This document shows, in pieces, positions 37,309 through 46,763 of a stretch of DNA of 54,328 nt. This stretch comes from Pirellula sp. GTDB taxonomy: Bacteria > Planctomycetota > Planctomycetia > Pirellulales > PNKZ01. Below the pieces are notes generated by a model, which had not been told where the DNA came from, searched no databases, and saw only the letters and a list, made by a program, of their open reading frames with translations. Position numbers and translations under genes: made by a program. Location of the stretch: the NCBI GenBank assembly GCA_013822735.1, contig PNKZ01000030.1:1-54328 (forward strand), in the 5' to 3' direction. The stretch's first letter is position 1, and every line of letters begins with the position of its first letter.

Positions 37309-38049
37309 TTATTTCTTCGAAACCCACTTCGTCTTCTCGGGCTTCTTCTTGACCGCCACGCGCTTCGCGCCGGCGCGCTTCGTCGCGTGCTTCTTCTCCG
37401 CTTGCGGCAGATCTTTCGGCGCAAGCGCTTCGGCTAAGCCTTCCAAGAAACCTCCGGCGGCCATAACCACGCCTCCGGCCGTGCGACGGGCAACCCTTAC
37501 GCCGGCACGAGCCGTCTCTCCGGTGAGCTCCATGAGGCGCCCCTTGGAAGCACTCGCTGCTTTCTGCGCCGAGCCGGCGACCTTGGGACCTAGCTTCTCG
37601 GCTTCCTTCACCAGAGCGTTGAGTTCGTCGCGAACTTGCTTCGACGTCTTTCCGGCAAAGTTCTTCACCGTTCCCAAGAACTCCGTGTTCGCGTCGCGCA
37701 TTCGCTTCGCCGAGTTGGCCACGGGCTTCGCCGTGATCGCTTCGCCTCGCTTCCGGGCATCACTCAGCGCCGCCGAACCCGAGGAAGCAATGGCCTGAAC
37801 TCCTTCGCTCAGGCCGTCGAACACTTCGCGCAAGACGTTCGCGCGGGAGGCCGGGATGCTCTTATCCACCGCTTCCACGGCGCCTTCGAGAACCTCTTGA
37901 ACAAGCTTCGAGAGGTCGCTTAGCGAAAGATCGAGATCGCGAAACGCCGAAACCGACAGGTCGCGAACGCGATCGCGAACCGCCGTACCCGAGGCCGCCT
38001 TCTTGGCGCGGGCCTTGGTTTGATCGGGATTGGGCTTCTTGGACGACAT
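37309..38049 (-). CDS. Lys/Ala-rich helical protein of unknown function
   Basis: 246 residues. A Lys-rich N tail (SSKKPNPDQTKARAKKAA) and a Lys-rich C tail (AEKKHATKRAGAKRVAVKKK) flank an all-helical, Ala/Glu/Lys-rich core with phasin-like or coiled-coil character (SKLVQEVLEGAVEAVDKSI). One GVVMAAGGFLEGLAEAL segment is mildly hydrophobic. The basic tails could bind DNA or polyhydroxyalkanoate granules, and I cannot distinguish these. The ATG at 38049 follows AGGAGA with a 7-nt spacer, so the start is sound. It is convergent with the UbiB-like gene. Confidence 0.75.
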   Translation of the reverse strand: MSSKKPNPDQTKARAKKAASGTAVRDRVRDLSVSAFRDLDLSLSDLSKLVQEVLEGAVEAVDKSIPASRANVLREVFDGLSEGVQAIASSGSAALSDARKRGEAITAKPVANSAKRMRDANTEFLGTVKNFAGKTSKQVRDELNALVKEAEKLGPKVAGSAQKAASASKGRLMELTGETARAGVRVARRTAGGVVMAAGGFLEGLAEALAPKDLPQAEKKHATKRAGAKRVAVKKKPEKTKWVSKK

Positions 38050-38246
38050 GACGTGATCTCCTGAGTGAGCTTCGGCGCAACCTACTTCTCATTATAAGAA
38101 ACCGGCGGGTTCGCAAGGCGCGGATTATAGGGATTCTCTCCGAGATGGCAATTTTACCGGGCCAAGTCCGGAGTTCGGCGAGTCGCCATTCCGCGGCGTA
38201 AACTTGAATTGGCCCCATCCCGCACTGGTCGCAACGAGATGCCCCC

Positions 38247-38654
38247 ATGATTCGCTATCAGCTTGAGCCGCAACTCGGTGTCGACGATTTCATCGATGTG
38301 CTCATTCGCTCGACCTTGGCCGAGCGGCGCCCTGTGCACGAACGCTCGACCATCGAGACGATGCTGCGGAAGGCCGACATTCTCCTCACCGCGCGCGACG
38401 AAGCGCGGCTGATCGGCGTTTCGCGGGCCATCAGCGATTTCTCGTTCTGCACCTATCTTTCCGACTTGGCCGTCGACGAGTCGTATCAAGGGCGCGGGAT
38501 CGGACGCGAGCTCGTCCGCATGACGCATCTCGAAGCCGGTTTGAATACCGCGCTCATCTTGCTCGCCGCCCCCAAGGCGCAGACCTACTACCCGCACATC
38601 GGCATGACGAAGCACGACTCGGCTTGGGTCATCCCGCGGATACCTCACGTATAA
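38247..38654 (+). CDS. GNAT family N-acetyltransferase
   Basis: 135 residues. The acetyl-CoA-binding motif A is clear: LSDLAVDESYQGRGIGRELV. The short N-terminal domain and YPHIGM near the end are as in small bacterial GNAT proteins. The substrate is unknown. The gene stands alone, divergent from the Lys/Ala-rich gene, with a 237-nt gap before the carrier-protein cluster. Confidence 0.88.
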   Translation: MIRYQLEPQLGVDDFIDVLIRSTLAERRPVHERSTIETMLRKADILLTARDEARLIGVSRAISDFSFCTYLSDLAVDESYQGRGIGRELVRMTHLEAGLNTALILLAAPKAQTYYPHIGMTKHDSAWVIPRIPHV

Positions 38655-38891
38655 ACACGGGCGTTTTCGGCACGCACAAGCCCTACGATCGATACGCCCG
38701 CGCCAAACGGCGCACCGCGTTCAGACCGACCCTAACGGTTTCGTAAACTACGCAAACCCGCAGTTTTCGACGTAAGTTTCATCCAATCAGGCGTCATTAT
38801 CGCGCGCTTCTCACCAGGTCGTTGCCGTGGTGCTTGCGCGAGCGCTCGGGACGCGTTTCAACGCCAATATTCTCACCGGAAGACCCACCGC

Positions 38892-39158
38892 ATGACCCCT
38901 ACGAACTCGCCGGCCGTCGTCGACCTCGAATCCGTGAAGGACGTCGTCGCCATGCACATCGGCGTGCCGGTCGACGTGAGCACGCTCGATCCGCAGCGCG
39001 ATCTCTATTCGGCCGGCCTCACGTCGCTCGCCACCGTCGGTTTGATGCTCGCCTTGGAAGAGCGCTTCGATATCGAATTTCCCGAATCGATGTTGAGTCG
39101 CGGAACGTTCCGCACCATTGCTTCGATTTCGGAAGCGGTCGCCAAATTGGCCCGCTAG
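38892..39158 (+). CDS. stand-alone acyl carrier protein
   Basis: 88 residues. The phosphopantetheine attachment site is Ser45 in LYSAGLTSLATVGLMLALEE, on the typical helix-II boundary. An acidic four-helix bundle is expected. It starts the carrier-protein/aminoacyl cluster: 26 nt before the flavoprotein and followed by the ligase. A GGAAG site lies upstream. The housekeeping ACP would sit with fatty acid genes, so this one is a dedicated carrier, probably for an aminoacyl thioester. Confidence 0.9.
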   Translation: MTPTNSPAVVDLESVKDVVAMHIGVPVDVSTLDPQRDLYSAGLTSLATVGLMLALEERFDIEFPESMLSRGTFRTIASISEAVAKLAR

Positions 39159-39184
39159 TTCGCCTTTCTCCCCGAGCACGATAC

Positions 39185-40384
39185 ATGATCACGACGATTG
39201 TTCGCGACGCGCGCATCTCTGCGGCCGAGTTTGCCGATTTGCTCGCGCAGGCCCACGTCATCGGCGAAACGGCGCTGGCCCCGCACGCCGCGTCGGTCGA
39301 CGAGAACGCGCGCTTTCCCGCCGAGGCGTTCGCCGCCTTGCGCGAAGGGAAGTTTTTGAGCGCCTATGTCCCCGTGGAATACGGCGGCTTCGGGCTCAAC
39401 ATTATCGAAACGTCGAAGATTTGCGAAGCGCTCGGGCACTATTGCGGCTCGACCGCGATGATCTACGCAATGCACTGCATTCAAGTGGCGTGCGTCGTGC
39501 ATCATGCGCAAGAATCCGATTACTTCCGCCGCTACCTGCGTCAGCTGGTCGAAGAGCAACGGCTCATGGCCTCGGCGACGACCGAAATCGGCACCGGCGG
39601 CGACTTGCTCTCGAGCATCTGCGCCGTGGACGTCGACGGCGATACGTTCACGCTCACGAAGAAGGCCCCGGTGATCTCGTACGGCGAATATGCCGACGAC
39701 ATCCTCGTGACGGCACGCCGCTCGCCGGAGTCGCCGGCCACGGATCAGGTGCACGTCATGGTTCGCCGCGGCGAGTACCAGGCCGAGCCGCTCTCGACCT
39801 GGGACACCATGGGATTCCGCGGCACGTGCAGTTCCGGCTTCACGCTCACCGCTCAAGGCAACGTCGAACAAATCCTGCCGACGTCGTTTGGCGAGATCCT
39901 CGCCGAAACGATGCACCCGTATTCGCACATCGTCTGGGGCGCGCTCTGGTCGGGCATCGCGGCCGACGCCGTGAATCGCTCGCGAGCCTTTGTACGTGTC
40001 GAAGCGCGGAAGACGCCCGGCGAAACGCCCCTGTCGGCCGTTCGTTTGGCCGAGGTCGACTTGATGCTGCAAGAAATGCGGCACAACGTCTACTCGCTGG
40101 CCCGCGAGTATCACGAGAAGCTCAATTCGACTTGCGATGCGGCCTTTGAAGGCTTCGGCTTTCCGATTCGTACGAACAATCTGAAATTGTCGTGCTCGCA
40201 GAAGATCGTCGAAATCGTCGGCAAGGCCCTACTGATCAACGGCATCTCGGGCTACCGCAACGATTCGAAGTTCAGCTTGGCCCGACACCTGCGCGACTCT
40301 TACGGGGCCGCGCTGATGGTGAACAACGATCGCATCACAAAACTCAACGCCACGATGTTGCTCGCGCACCGAGAAGGACACTAA
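39185..40384 (+). CDS. acyl-CoA dehydrogenase-like flavoprotein
   Basis: 399 residues from the ATG at 39185. Recognisable features: AYVPVEYGGFGL, then SATTEIGTGGD (the FAD/substrate block, usually ...TEPxxGSD), the central beta domain ending STWDTMGFRGTCSSGF, and the C-terminal helix bundle. I cannot place the general-base Glu with confidence, so dehydrogenation is not proved. In amino acid:carrier-protein ligase loci this protein is the usual neighbour and is thought to act on the aminoacyl- or acyl-carrier protein, as prolyl-carrier dehydrogenases do in pyrrole formation. It ends 5 nt before the ligase start. Confidence 0.85.
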   Translation: MITTIVRDARISAAEFADLLAQAHVIGETALAPHAASVDENARFPAEAFAALREGKFLSAYVPVEYGGFGLNIIETSKICEALGHYCGSTAMIYAMHCIQVACVVHHAQESDYFRRYLRQLVEEQRLMASATTEIGTGGDLLSSICAVDVDGDTFTLTKKAPVISYGEYADDILVTARRSPESPATDQVHVMVRRGEYQAEPLSTWDTMGFRGTCSSGFTLTAQGNVEQILPTSFGEILAETMHPYSHIVWGALWSGIAADAVNRSRAFVRVEARKTPGETPLSAVRLAEVDLMLQEMRHNVYSLAREYHEKLNSTCDAAFEGFGFPIRTNNLKLSCSQKIVEIVGKALLINGISGYRNDSKFSLARHLRDSYGAALMVNNDRITKLNATMLLAHREGH

Positions 40385-40389
40385 CGCTT

Positions 40390-41319
40390 ATGTCGTGTAT
40401 CGCCACCGAATCGCTGACGGAAACGTACCGCCACTGCCGCGACCAGCTCGTCGAGGCCGGAATTCTCATTTCGATGGAAGTCGACGGGCTTTACGGCTTC
40501 AGCGGCGCGTTTGAAGACGTGATCGAACGCTTCGAGCGTTACGTCACCGTGCGCGGCAGCCATTTGCAGGCCGAGGTCATGCGCTTTCCGGCGATTATGA
40601 ATCGGGCACACTATCTGCAGATGACGCACATCGACAATTTCCCGGACTTGCTCGGCTCGGTGCATTCGTTTACCGGCAACGAGCGCGATCACCTGAAGAT
40701 GCTCGATAAGAAAAAGAAGGGGGAAGACTGGACCGAGCACCTGACGCCAACCCAGATCATGATGACCCCCGCGGCCTGCTACCCGCTTTATCCGACGGTC
40801 AAAGGCACGCTGCCCGAGCAAGGTCGAACCGTCGACCTGCGTTCGTTCGTGTTTCGTCATGAGCCGTCGCTCGATCCGGCCCGAATGCAGATTTTCCGGC
40901 AGCGTGAATTCGTTCGCCTCGGCACGCCCGAGCAGGCGCTCGAACATCGCGAATACTGGCTCAAGCTCGGCGCCGAGATCCTGAACCATGTCGGCCTGGA
41001 AGCCGAAGCCGTGGTCGCCAACGATCCGTTCTTCGGCCGGGGCGGCAAGGTGATGGCCGCGGCGCAGAAGGAGCAAGTGCTCAAATTCGAGCTCGTGCAT
41101 GAAGTGGCGACGGCCGAGAAGCCGACGGCGATCACCTCCTGCAACTATCACCAAAACCACTTCGGCCACACGTTCGGCATTCACACGCCCGACGGCAAAG
41201 ACGCCCACACTTCGTGCATCGGCTTCGGCCTGGAGCGCATCGCTTTGGCGCTCTTCATGAAGCACGGCTTCGATCCGGACCTCTGGCCTCACGACGTCAA
41301 GAACACGCTCGGTCTCTAA
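40390..41319 (+). CDS. amino acid:[carrier protein] ligase (SerRS-like)
   Basis: 309 residues. A class II aminoacyl-tRNA synthetase core without any tRNA-binding domain. Cys130 (TPAACYPLYP), Glu173 (RQREFVRLG) and Cys276 (HTSCIGFGLERIALALF) correspond to the zinc ligands of atypical SerRS-like enzymes that load Gly or Ala onto a carrier protein. Motif 3 is the GFGLERIALALF block. The gene overlaps the next by 1 nt (TAATG). The product would charge the ACP two genes upstream. The best-studied members are from Bradyrhizobium, Methylibium and Agrobacterium. The amino acid used here is not predictable. Confidence 0.92.
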   Translation: MSCIATESLTETYRHCRDQLVEAGILISMEVDGLYGFSGAFEDVIERFERYVTVRGSHLQAEVMRFPAIMNRAHYLQMTHIDNFPDLLGSVHSFTGNERDHLKMLDKKKKGEDWTEHLTPTQIMMTPAACYPLYPTVKGTLPEQGRTVDLRSFVFRHEPSLDPARMQIFRQREFVRLGTPEQALEHREYWLKLGAEILNHVGLEAEAVVANDPFFGRGGKVMAAAQKEQVLKFELVHEVATAEKPTAITSCNYHQNHFGHTFGIHTPDGKDAHTSCIGFGLERIALALFMKHGFDPDLWPHDVKNTLGL

Positions 41320-42290
41320 TGCTCGGCGAACTCACCCTCAATCCGACGGACTATCAACGGCATCGGCTCCACACGCAGGAGCGGAGTTGGGCCGAGACGA
41401 ACTGCTACGTCGATGTTTGGATCGAACTCCTCCACGCTTGGGGCTTCGAGCCGATCGCGGCGCTGCCGTTCACCACGACCATCGACTTCGAAGGGGACCA
41501 GTGGACCTTCTTCAAGTTCCCGCATGCCGATCTCGAAGAACTCTTCGGGCTCGACGTGCAGGAGCTGGCCATCTGGCGTCCGCTCGAAACACATGTCGAG
41601 GAACAACTTCGCCTCGGCCGGCCGATGCTGGTCGAGCTCGATTCGTACTACCTGCCCGATACGGCGGGCACGGCCTATCGCACGGCGCATGTGAAGTCGA
41701 CGGTCGCGACGATGGAGATCGACGTCGCCGCTCGCCGGCTCGGCTATTTCCACGGCCAGGGCTACTACGAACTCGCCGACGACGACTTCCTGAACGTTTT
41801 CCGCATGACCGGAAAGTTCTCGCCGGACGTGCTGCCGCCGTACGCGGAGATCGTCAAACGGCGCAATCCTGCACCGCCCATGGGCGACCAACTCGTCGCC
41901 GCTTCGCTCGACGTGTTCCGGCGCCAGCTGCGTCGCTTGCCGACGGAGAACCCCTTCGACAAGTTCCAGTCGCGCTTCGCCGCCGACCTGCAATGGCTCA
42001 CCGGCGCGTCGCTCGAAATGTTCCATCACTATTCGTTTGCCACGCTGCGACAGTTCGGCGCGAGCTACGAATGCGCGGCGACGTACCTGAAGTGGCTCGA
42101 CGAGAACCATGTGAACGGGCTGGAAACTGCTGCGGCGGGCTTCACGGCACTTTCGACCGGCGCGAAGACGCTGCAGTTTCAGCTAGCTCGCGCCATGGCG
42201 CGGAAGAAGCCGATGGACCTCACGCCGCTCGACGACTTGGCAGGCGTGTGGCAAACGACCGTCGACGACTTGTCGACGCGGCTACTCTAA
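41319..42290 (+). CDS. DUF1839 family protein
   Basis: 323 residues. Starts MLGELTLNPTDYQRHRLHTQ and contains WAETNCYVDVWIELLHAWG and AHVKSTVATMEID. DUF1839 is almost always next to the amino acid:carrier-protein ligase. Its biochemistry is unknown, though an acceptor-binding or transfer role has been suggested from context. It shares the TAATG with the ligase, so it is translationally coupled. No membrane segment or signal peptide is visible. Confidence 0.88.
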   Translation: MLGELTLNPTDYQRHRLHTQERSWAETNCYVDVWIELLHAWGFEPIAALPFTTTIDFEGDQWTFFKFPHADLEELFGLDVQELAIWRPLETHVEEQLRLGRPMLVELDSYYLPDTAGTAYRTAHVKSTVATMEIDVAARRLGYFHGQGYYELADDDFLNVFRMTGKFSPDVLPPYAEIVKRRNPAPPMGDQLVAASLDVFRRQLRRLPTENPFDKFQSRFAADLQWLTGASLEMFHHYSFATLRQFGASYECAATYLKWLDENHVNGLETAAAGFTALSTGAKTLQFQLARAMARKKPMDLTPLDDLAGVWQTTVDDLSTRLL

Positions 42291-42318
42291 CTTTCCGCCG
42301 GTGGAGGCGTCGCATTCC

Positions 42319-44850
42319 ATGAGCACAATTCCTTGCGCTGCTGCCGATCCGGTTGAAGCGCTCACGTTGCGCGCATGGTCGCTGCTCGGGCGATTGCCGG
42401 GGCTGACGACGCCTCCGGCCTTCACGCGCGATGAGCATTGCCGCTGGTTGCCGGCCGTGGTGCCCGGGACCGTTGCGCAAGCTCTCGATGTTGCGGGGGA
42501 GTGGGATTTCGCGCGGCCGACCGATATCGACGCCCACGAATGGTGGTATCGCACGACGTTCGCAGCGCCCGGCGCCGTCAACGATCGGCCCTGCCGCATT
42601 TGCTTCGCCGGCCTCGCGACTTCGGCCGAAGTCTGGCTCAACGGTCAGAAGATCCTGAGCGCGGACAACATGTTTCGTACGTACTCGATCGACGTCGGCT
42701 CGCTGCTAGAAGATGAAAACGAACTGCTGCTGTGCTTCCGCTCGCTCACGGAGTTGCTGAAGCAAAAGCGCCCGCGGCCGCGATGGAAGACGAACCTCGT
42801 GCGCAACCAGCAACTGCGCTGGCATCGCACCTCGCTCGTCGGACGCATCCCCGGCTGGGCTCCTTGCGCCCCGGCGATCGGTCCTTGGCGCGACGTGCGA
42901 TTGGAAACCGCGCAAGTACTGCTGGATGACCTGCGCATTAAGCCGACGCTCGCCGGCACGACCGGCGTCGTCACAATCTCCGCCAAGGCGTATGGCCGGG
43001 CCGCGCCGAATCGTGCGATGCTCCAGGTCGACACGCACGAAGCGGAGCTTTCGATCGTTCCTGTCGACGAAGGCTGGACGATTACCGGCGAGCTACGCAT
43101 TCCGAACGTACCGCTTTGGTCGCCGCACACGCACGGCACTCCGCACTTGCACGACTGCTCGATTCTGCTTGAGTTCGACGGAGAACCGATCGCTCACCCG
43201 CAAGCGCCGCTCGGCTTTCGCAAGGTCGAAGTTCGCACCGACGACCGCTTTGCCGTTTACATCAACGGCGAGCAGGTCTTCTGTCGCGGCGGTTGCTGGA
43301 CCGTCGACGATCTCCTCGCGCGCGGCGGCGACGAAGCGACGCTACGCCGCGATCTGACGTTGGCCCGCGACGCCGGGACAAACATGCTGCGCGTCGGCGG
43401 CACCATGCAATACGAGAGCGAGACGTTCTACCGGCTCTGCGACGAGCTCGGCCTGCTGGTCTGGCAGGATTTCATGTTCGCGAACATGGACTACCCAGTC
43501 GACGACGCCGGCTTCCGCGAGAACATCCGCGCCGAAGCGACCGAGCAGCTCGCACGGCTGGCGCGTCATCCGTCGGTCGTCATCTATTGCGGCAACAGCG
43601 AAATCGAACAGCAAGCGGCGATGCTCGGCATGCCGCGCGAGCGTTGGACCAACGACTGGTTCGCCCGCGAACTGCCGGAACTTTGCAGGGCGCTTCATCC
43701 AGGCACGGCCTATGTCCCGTCGACGCCGACCGGCGGCGTACTGCCGTTTCACACGCACACCGGCATCACGCACTATTACGGCGTCGGCGCATACTTGCGC
43801 CCGACGACTGATCTGCGCCGTGCCGACGTGAAGTTCACGCCGGAATGCCTCGGCTTTGCAAACTTGCCGGAACCGGAAACGATCTACGCCGTCACGGGGG
43901 GCGCGCATCCGGTGATGCACGATCCTGCCTGGAAGCAGCGCGTTCCGCGCGACGGCGGAGCAGGGTGGGACTTCGAAGACGTTCGCGATCGCTATCTGCG
44001 CGAAACGTTCGGAGTCGATCCGTCGCAGCTCCGCTCGTTCGATATGCCGCGCTACCTCGAGCTGAGTCGCGCCGTGACGGGCGAGATGATGGCCGCAGCG
44101 TTTGCCGAGTGGCGCAGCACGCATTCGCAGTGCGGCGGGGCGCTCACCTGGTTCTACAAAGATCTTTGGCCGGGCGCCGGCTGGGGCGTCGTCGATTCCA
44201 CCGGCTTGCCGAAGGCCGCGTACTACTACCTGAAACGCTCTTGGCAAACACGGCAACTCACGCTCACCGACGAAGGGCTGAACGGTCTCGACCTGCATCT
44301 CACGAACGAGACCGACCAACCGTGCGACGGCTTGGTCGAACTGCAAATGCTGAAGTCGCCCGGCACCGTCGTCGCGCACGCAGTCAGTCCGGTGCGCGTG
44401 AACGGCCGTTCGCGGCAACGCCTGAGCGGCGACGCGATTCTGGGAATCTTTACCGATTCGGCCTACGCCTATCGTTTCGGCCCGCCGCAGCACGACGTGG
44501 TCATGGCCCGGTGGTGCGATGCCGACGGCGCCGTCCTCGGCGAGGCCTGGCATTTCATCCGTCGGCTTGCGTCCGGTCGCATGTCGCCCCACACCGTAAA
44601 CGCCTCGGCGGAACTCGCCGCCGACAACACTTATCGCGTTACACTTCGCGCCGAAGGGTTCCTGGACACCGTTCGTCTGCACGCCGACGGCTACCTGCCG
44701 GACGACAATTACTTCCACCTCGCGCCGGGTCGCGCCAAGGTGGTGACGTTCCTTCCGCGAAACAACTCGGCCGGCGAATTCCGCCCGACGCTCGAAGCGC
44801 TGAACCTCGACACCGAACTCACGGTCCCCGTAACCGCCGCCGCTCACTAG
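42319..44850 (+). CDS. glycoside hydrolase family 2 protein, beta-mannosidase-like
   Basis: 843 residues from ATG 42319 (GGAGG lies 11 nt upstream; a GTG at 42301 is possible). The jelly-roll sugar-binding domain (WDFARPTDIDAHEWWYRTTF, then GLATSAEVWLNGQKIL) and Ig-like domain precede a TIM barrel. The acid/base Glu428 lies in YCGNSEIEQ and the probable nucleophile Glu509 in FTPECLGFANLP, the beta-mannosidase pattern. No signal peptide is seen, so it is cytoplasmic or only released by lysis. It follows DUF1839 by 28 nt, tying sugar trimming to the carrier-protein locus. Specificity is not certain. Confidence 0.85.
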   Translation: MSTIPCAAADPVEALTLRAWSLLGRLPGLTTPPAFTRDEHCRWLPAVVPGTVAQALDVAGEWDFARPTDIDAHEWWYRTTFAAPGAVNDRPCRICFAGLATSAEVWLNGQKILSADNMFRTYSIDVGSLLEDENELLLCFRSLTELLKQKRPRPRWKTNLVRNQQLRWHRTSLVGRIPGWAPCAPAIGPWRDVRLETAQVLLDDLRIKPTLAGTTGVVTISAKAYGRAAPNRAMLQVDTHEAELSIVPVDEGWTITGELRIPNVPLWSPHTHGTPHLHDCSILLEFDGEPIAHPQAPLGFRKVEVRTDDRFAVYINGEQVFCRGGCWTVDDLLARGGDEATLRRDLTLARDAGTNMLRVGGTMQYESETFYRLCDELGLLVWQDFMFANMDYPVDDAGFRENIRAEATEQLARLARHPSVVIYCGNSEIEQQAAMLGMPRERWTNDWFARELPELCRALHPGTAYVPSTPTGGVLPFHTHTGITHYYGVGAYLRPTTDLRRADVKFTPECLGFANLPEPETIYAVTGGAHPVMHDPAWKQRVPRDGGAGWDFEDVRDRYLRETFGVDPSQLRSFDMPRYLELSRAVTGEMMAAAFAEWRSTHSQCGGALTWFYKDLWPGAGWGVVDSTGLPKAAYYYLKRSWQTRQLTLTDEGLNGLDLHLTNETDQPCDGLVELQMLKSPGTVVAHAVSPVRVNGRSRQRLSGDAILGIFTDSAYAYRFGPPQHDVVMARWCDADGAVLGEAWHFIRRLASGRMSPHTVNASAELAADNTYRVTLRAEGFLDTVRLHADGYLPDDNYFHLAPGRAKVVTFLPRNNSAGEFRPTLEALNLDTELTVPVTAAAH

Positions 44851-44861
44851 GACTCCGCCGC

Positions 44862-46751
44862 ATGTCGCTGACGATCACCGAACCGACGGACCATTTGCTT
44901 ACTTCGGCCGCCGCGCGCGCGGCCGGATCGCAAAACGTCGACGTGGCGCGCTCGGCGTTTTATCTGACTAGCCGCAACGAACCGCTGCTGGCCTGGCTGC
45001 ACACTTCGAAGCAAGCAAGCTGCGTCGATCACGGCGTCGTCATCTGCGCGCCGGTCGGGTTCGAACAGCTGCACGCCAACCGAAGCTTGCGGCATCTGGC
45101 CGACGCCGTGGCGCGGCAGGGCATTCCGGCGCTGCGCTTCGATTGGCACGGCACGGGGGACTCCGCAGGCAGCGATGCCGACCCGGACCGCCGCGCTACG
45201 TGGCATCAGAACGTGCGCGACGCGGTCGCTTGGATGCGCTCCAAGCTCGGCTGCCGGCGGATCAGCATCGTCGGCCTGCGCATGGGAGCGATGCTCGCCG
45301 TCGAAGCGCTCGGGCCCGACGAGTGCGACAATCTCGTACTTTGGGCGCCGGTGACCTGCGGCAAGTCGTACATGCGGCAGATGCAGACGATCGAACAGAT
45401 GACCGAACTCCGCCCGCGCCCCGCGCACGCCGCCGCCGGCGATGTCGAAGCGGCGGGCTTCCTGGTCACCGAAGAAACAGGCGAGCAGTTTAAGAAGCTC
45501 AACTTGCTGCAGAAGCAACTAAGCTGCTTGCAAGCGCTCGTCGTCGGCCCCGCCGACAAAAAGCTCGCCGAACGCTTTGCGCAGTTCGATGTTCCGGTGA
45601 CGACGCTGTCGCCACCCGGCTATGCCGAGATGATGGCGGAACCGCACTTCAGCAAGGTGCCGGAACAAACGATTCGCGACATTGCACAATGGCTCGCGGA
45701 ACGCATTCGCGTGCCGAGCGCCGGGACGCTGGAGATCGATTTCGCGAGGATCGGCCCGACGCAGGCCTTGGTTTCGTACGAAAACGCGGCCGAGCCGGAT
45801 GTGATTCGCACGCTGCACGAGCGCGTGTTGCGCATCGGACCGGACCAACTCTTCGGCGTATTGGTCGAACCGACCGGCAACGTCGGCGATCTGCCGGCCG
45901 TCATCGTGCTGAATGCCGGCGCGGCCAACCATGTCGGTCCCGGCCGGATCTATGTCGAACTCACGCGTCGATTGGCAAATGCCGGTTTCCGCGCGTTGCG
46001 GCTCGACGTCTGCGGCCTGGGGGACAGCGTGTGCAGCAATCCGGCGCAAGAGAACGATCCGTACCCAAGCACGGCGTTTCGCGACGTGCAACTCGCCATT
46101 CGGGAGCTTCGCGAACGGTTCGGCGTCACGCGTTGCGTGCTCGTGGGGCTCTGCTCGGGTGCGTATGCCGCGTTTCAGTCGGCCGCGCAACTTTCCGACC
46201 CGACGCTCGTGGAAAGCGTACTGATCAATCCGCTGACGTTTCATTGGGAAGCCGGCATGCCGTTCGACGCCTCCGGCGCCGAAAAGCTCATGCAGGACCA
46301 TTGCCGCATGGCGCGGGCCACGAACGGCCGGAAACTGTGGAAGTTTCTCCGCGGCCAAACCGACATCGGCTACGTGGAGGCCGTCAAGCTGCTGGGACGT
46401 CGCCTAGGTAATCTCGTGCAGAAGCGCGACGTAGCGTCGACGGCCCGTTCGCAGTTTCCGCCCGAAGTTGTCGGGCATCCGGCCGACAACAATCTCGCGG
46501 CCGATCTGACGCGGGTGGCGACGGCCAAGCGCAAGCTCGCCCTGTTTCTCGCCGAGAACGATCCGGGCCAGGCCGTGATGGCGTATCACGCGCCGCAAGA
46601 GACCAAGCAATGGCTGCGCAGCGGCGATTTGCATCTGGAAACGATTCCCCAAGGGGATCACACGTTCTCGCGCCGCGCCCCGCGGGCCGAACTGTTTCGA
46701 GCCCTGACTCAATACTTGCTCCTGCGCTATGCAGTCGGCATAACTCCCTAA
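44862..46751 (+). CDS. two-domain alpha/beta hydrolase fusion with atypical nucleophile positions
   Basis: 629 residues, two alpha/beta-hydrolase domains in tandem. Domain 1 (about 50-290) has FDWHGTGDSAGSD and VGLRMGAMLA. The nucleophile elbow normally G-x-S-x-G reads GLRMG, with Arg140 at the Ser place. Domain 2 (about 340-615) has LDVCGLGDSVCSN and VGLCSGAYAA, with Cys431 there, and DPGQ/GDHTF near the end. The pattern is close to exosortase-associated and surface-polysaccharide hydrolases. Domain 1 may be non-catalytic and domain 2 may act as a Cys hydrolase or thioesterase. It lies 11 nt after the GH2 gene and 12 nt before the glycosyltransferase. Confidence 0.85.
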   Translation: MSLTITEPTDHLLTSAAARAAGSQNVDVARSAFYLTSRNEPLLAWLHTSKQASCVDHGVVICAPVGFEQLHANRSLRHLADAVARQGIPALRFDWHGTGDSAGSDADPDRRATWHQNVRDAVAWMRSKLGCRRISIVGLRMGAMLAVEALGPDECDNLVLWAPVTCGKSYMRQMQTIEQMTELRPRPAHAAAGDVEAAGFLVTEETGEQFKKLNLLQKQLSCLQALVVGPADKKLAERFAQFDVPVTTLSPPGYAEMMAEPHFSKVPEQTIRDIAQWLAERIRVPSAGTLEIDFARIGPTQALVSYENAAEPDVIRTLHERVLRIGPDQLFGVLVEPTGNVGDLPAVIVLNAGAANHVGPGRIYVELTRRLANAGFRALRLDVCGLGDSVCSNPAQENDPYPSTAFRDVQLAIRELRERFGVTRCVLVGLCSGAYAAFQSAAQLSDPTLVESVLINPLTFHWEAGMPFDASGAEKLMQDHCRMARATNGRKLWKFLRGQTDIGYVEAVKLLGRRLGNLVQKRDVASTARSQFPPEVVGHPADNNLAADLTRVATAKRKLALFLAENDPGQAVMAYHAPQETKQWLRSGDLHLETIPQGDHTFSRRAPRAELFRALTQYLLLRYAVGITP

Positions 46752-46763
46752 CGAGATTTCCAC

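Noticed and set aside
43342-44847. 501-codon - strand frame opposite the GH2 gene
   Set aside because: Antisense shadow; the GH2 catalytic motifs are on the + strand.
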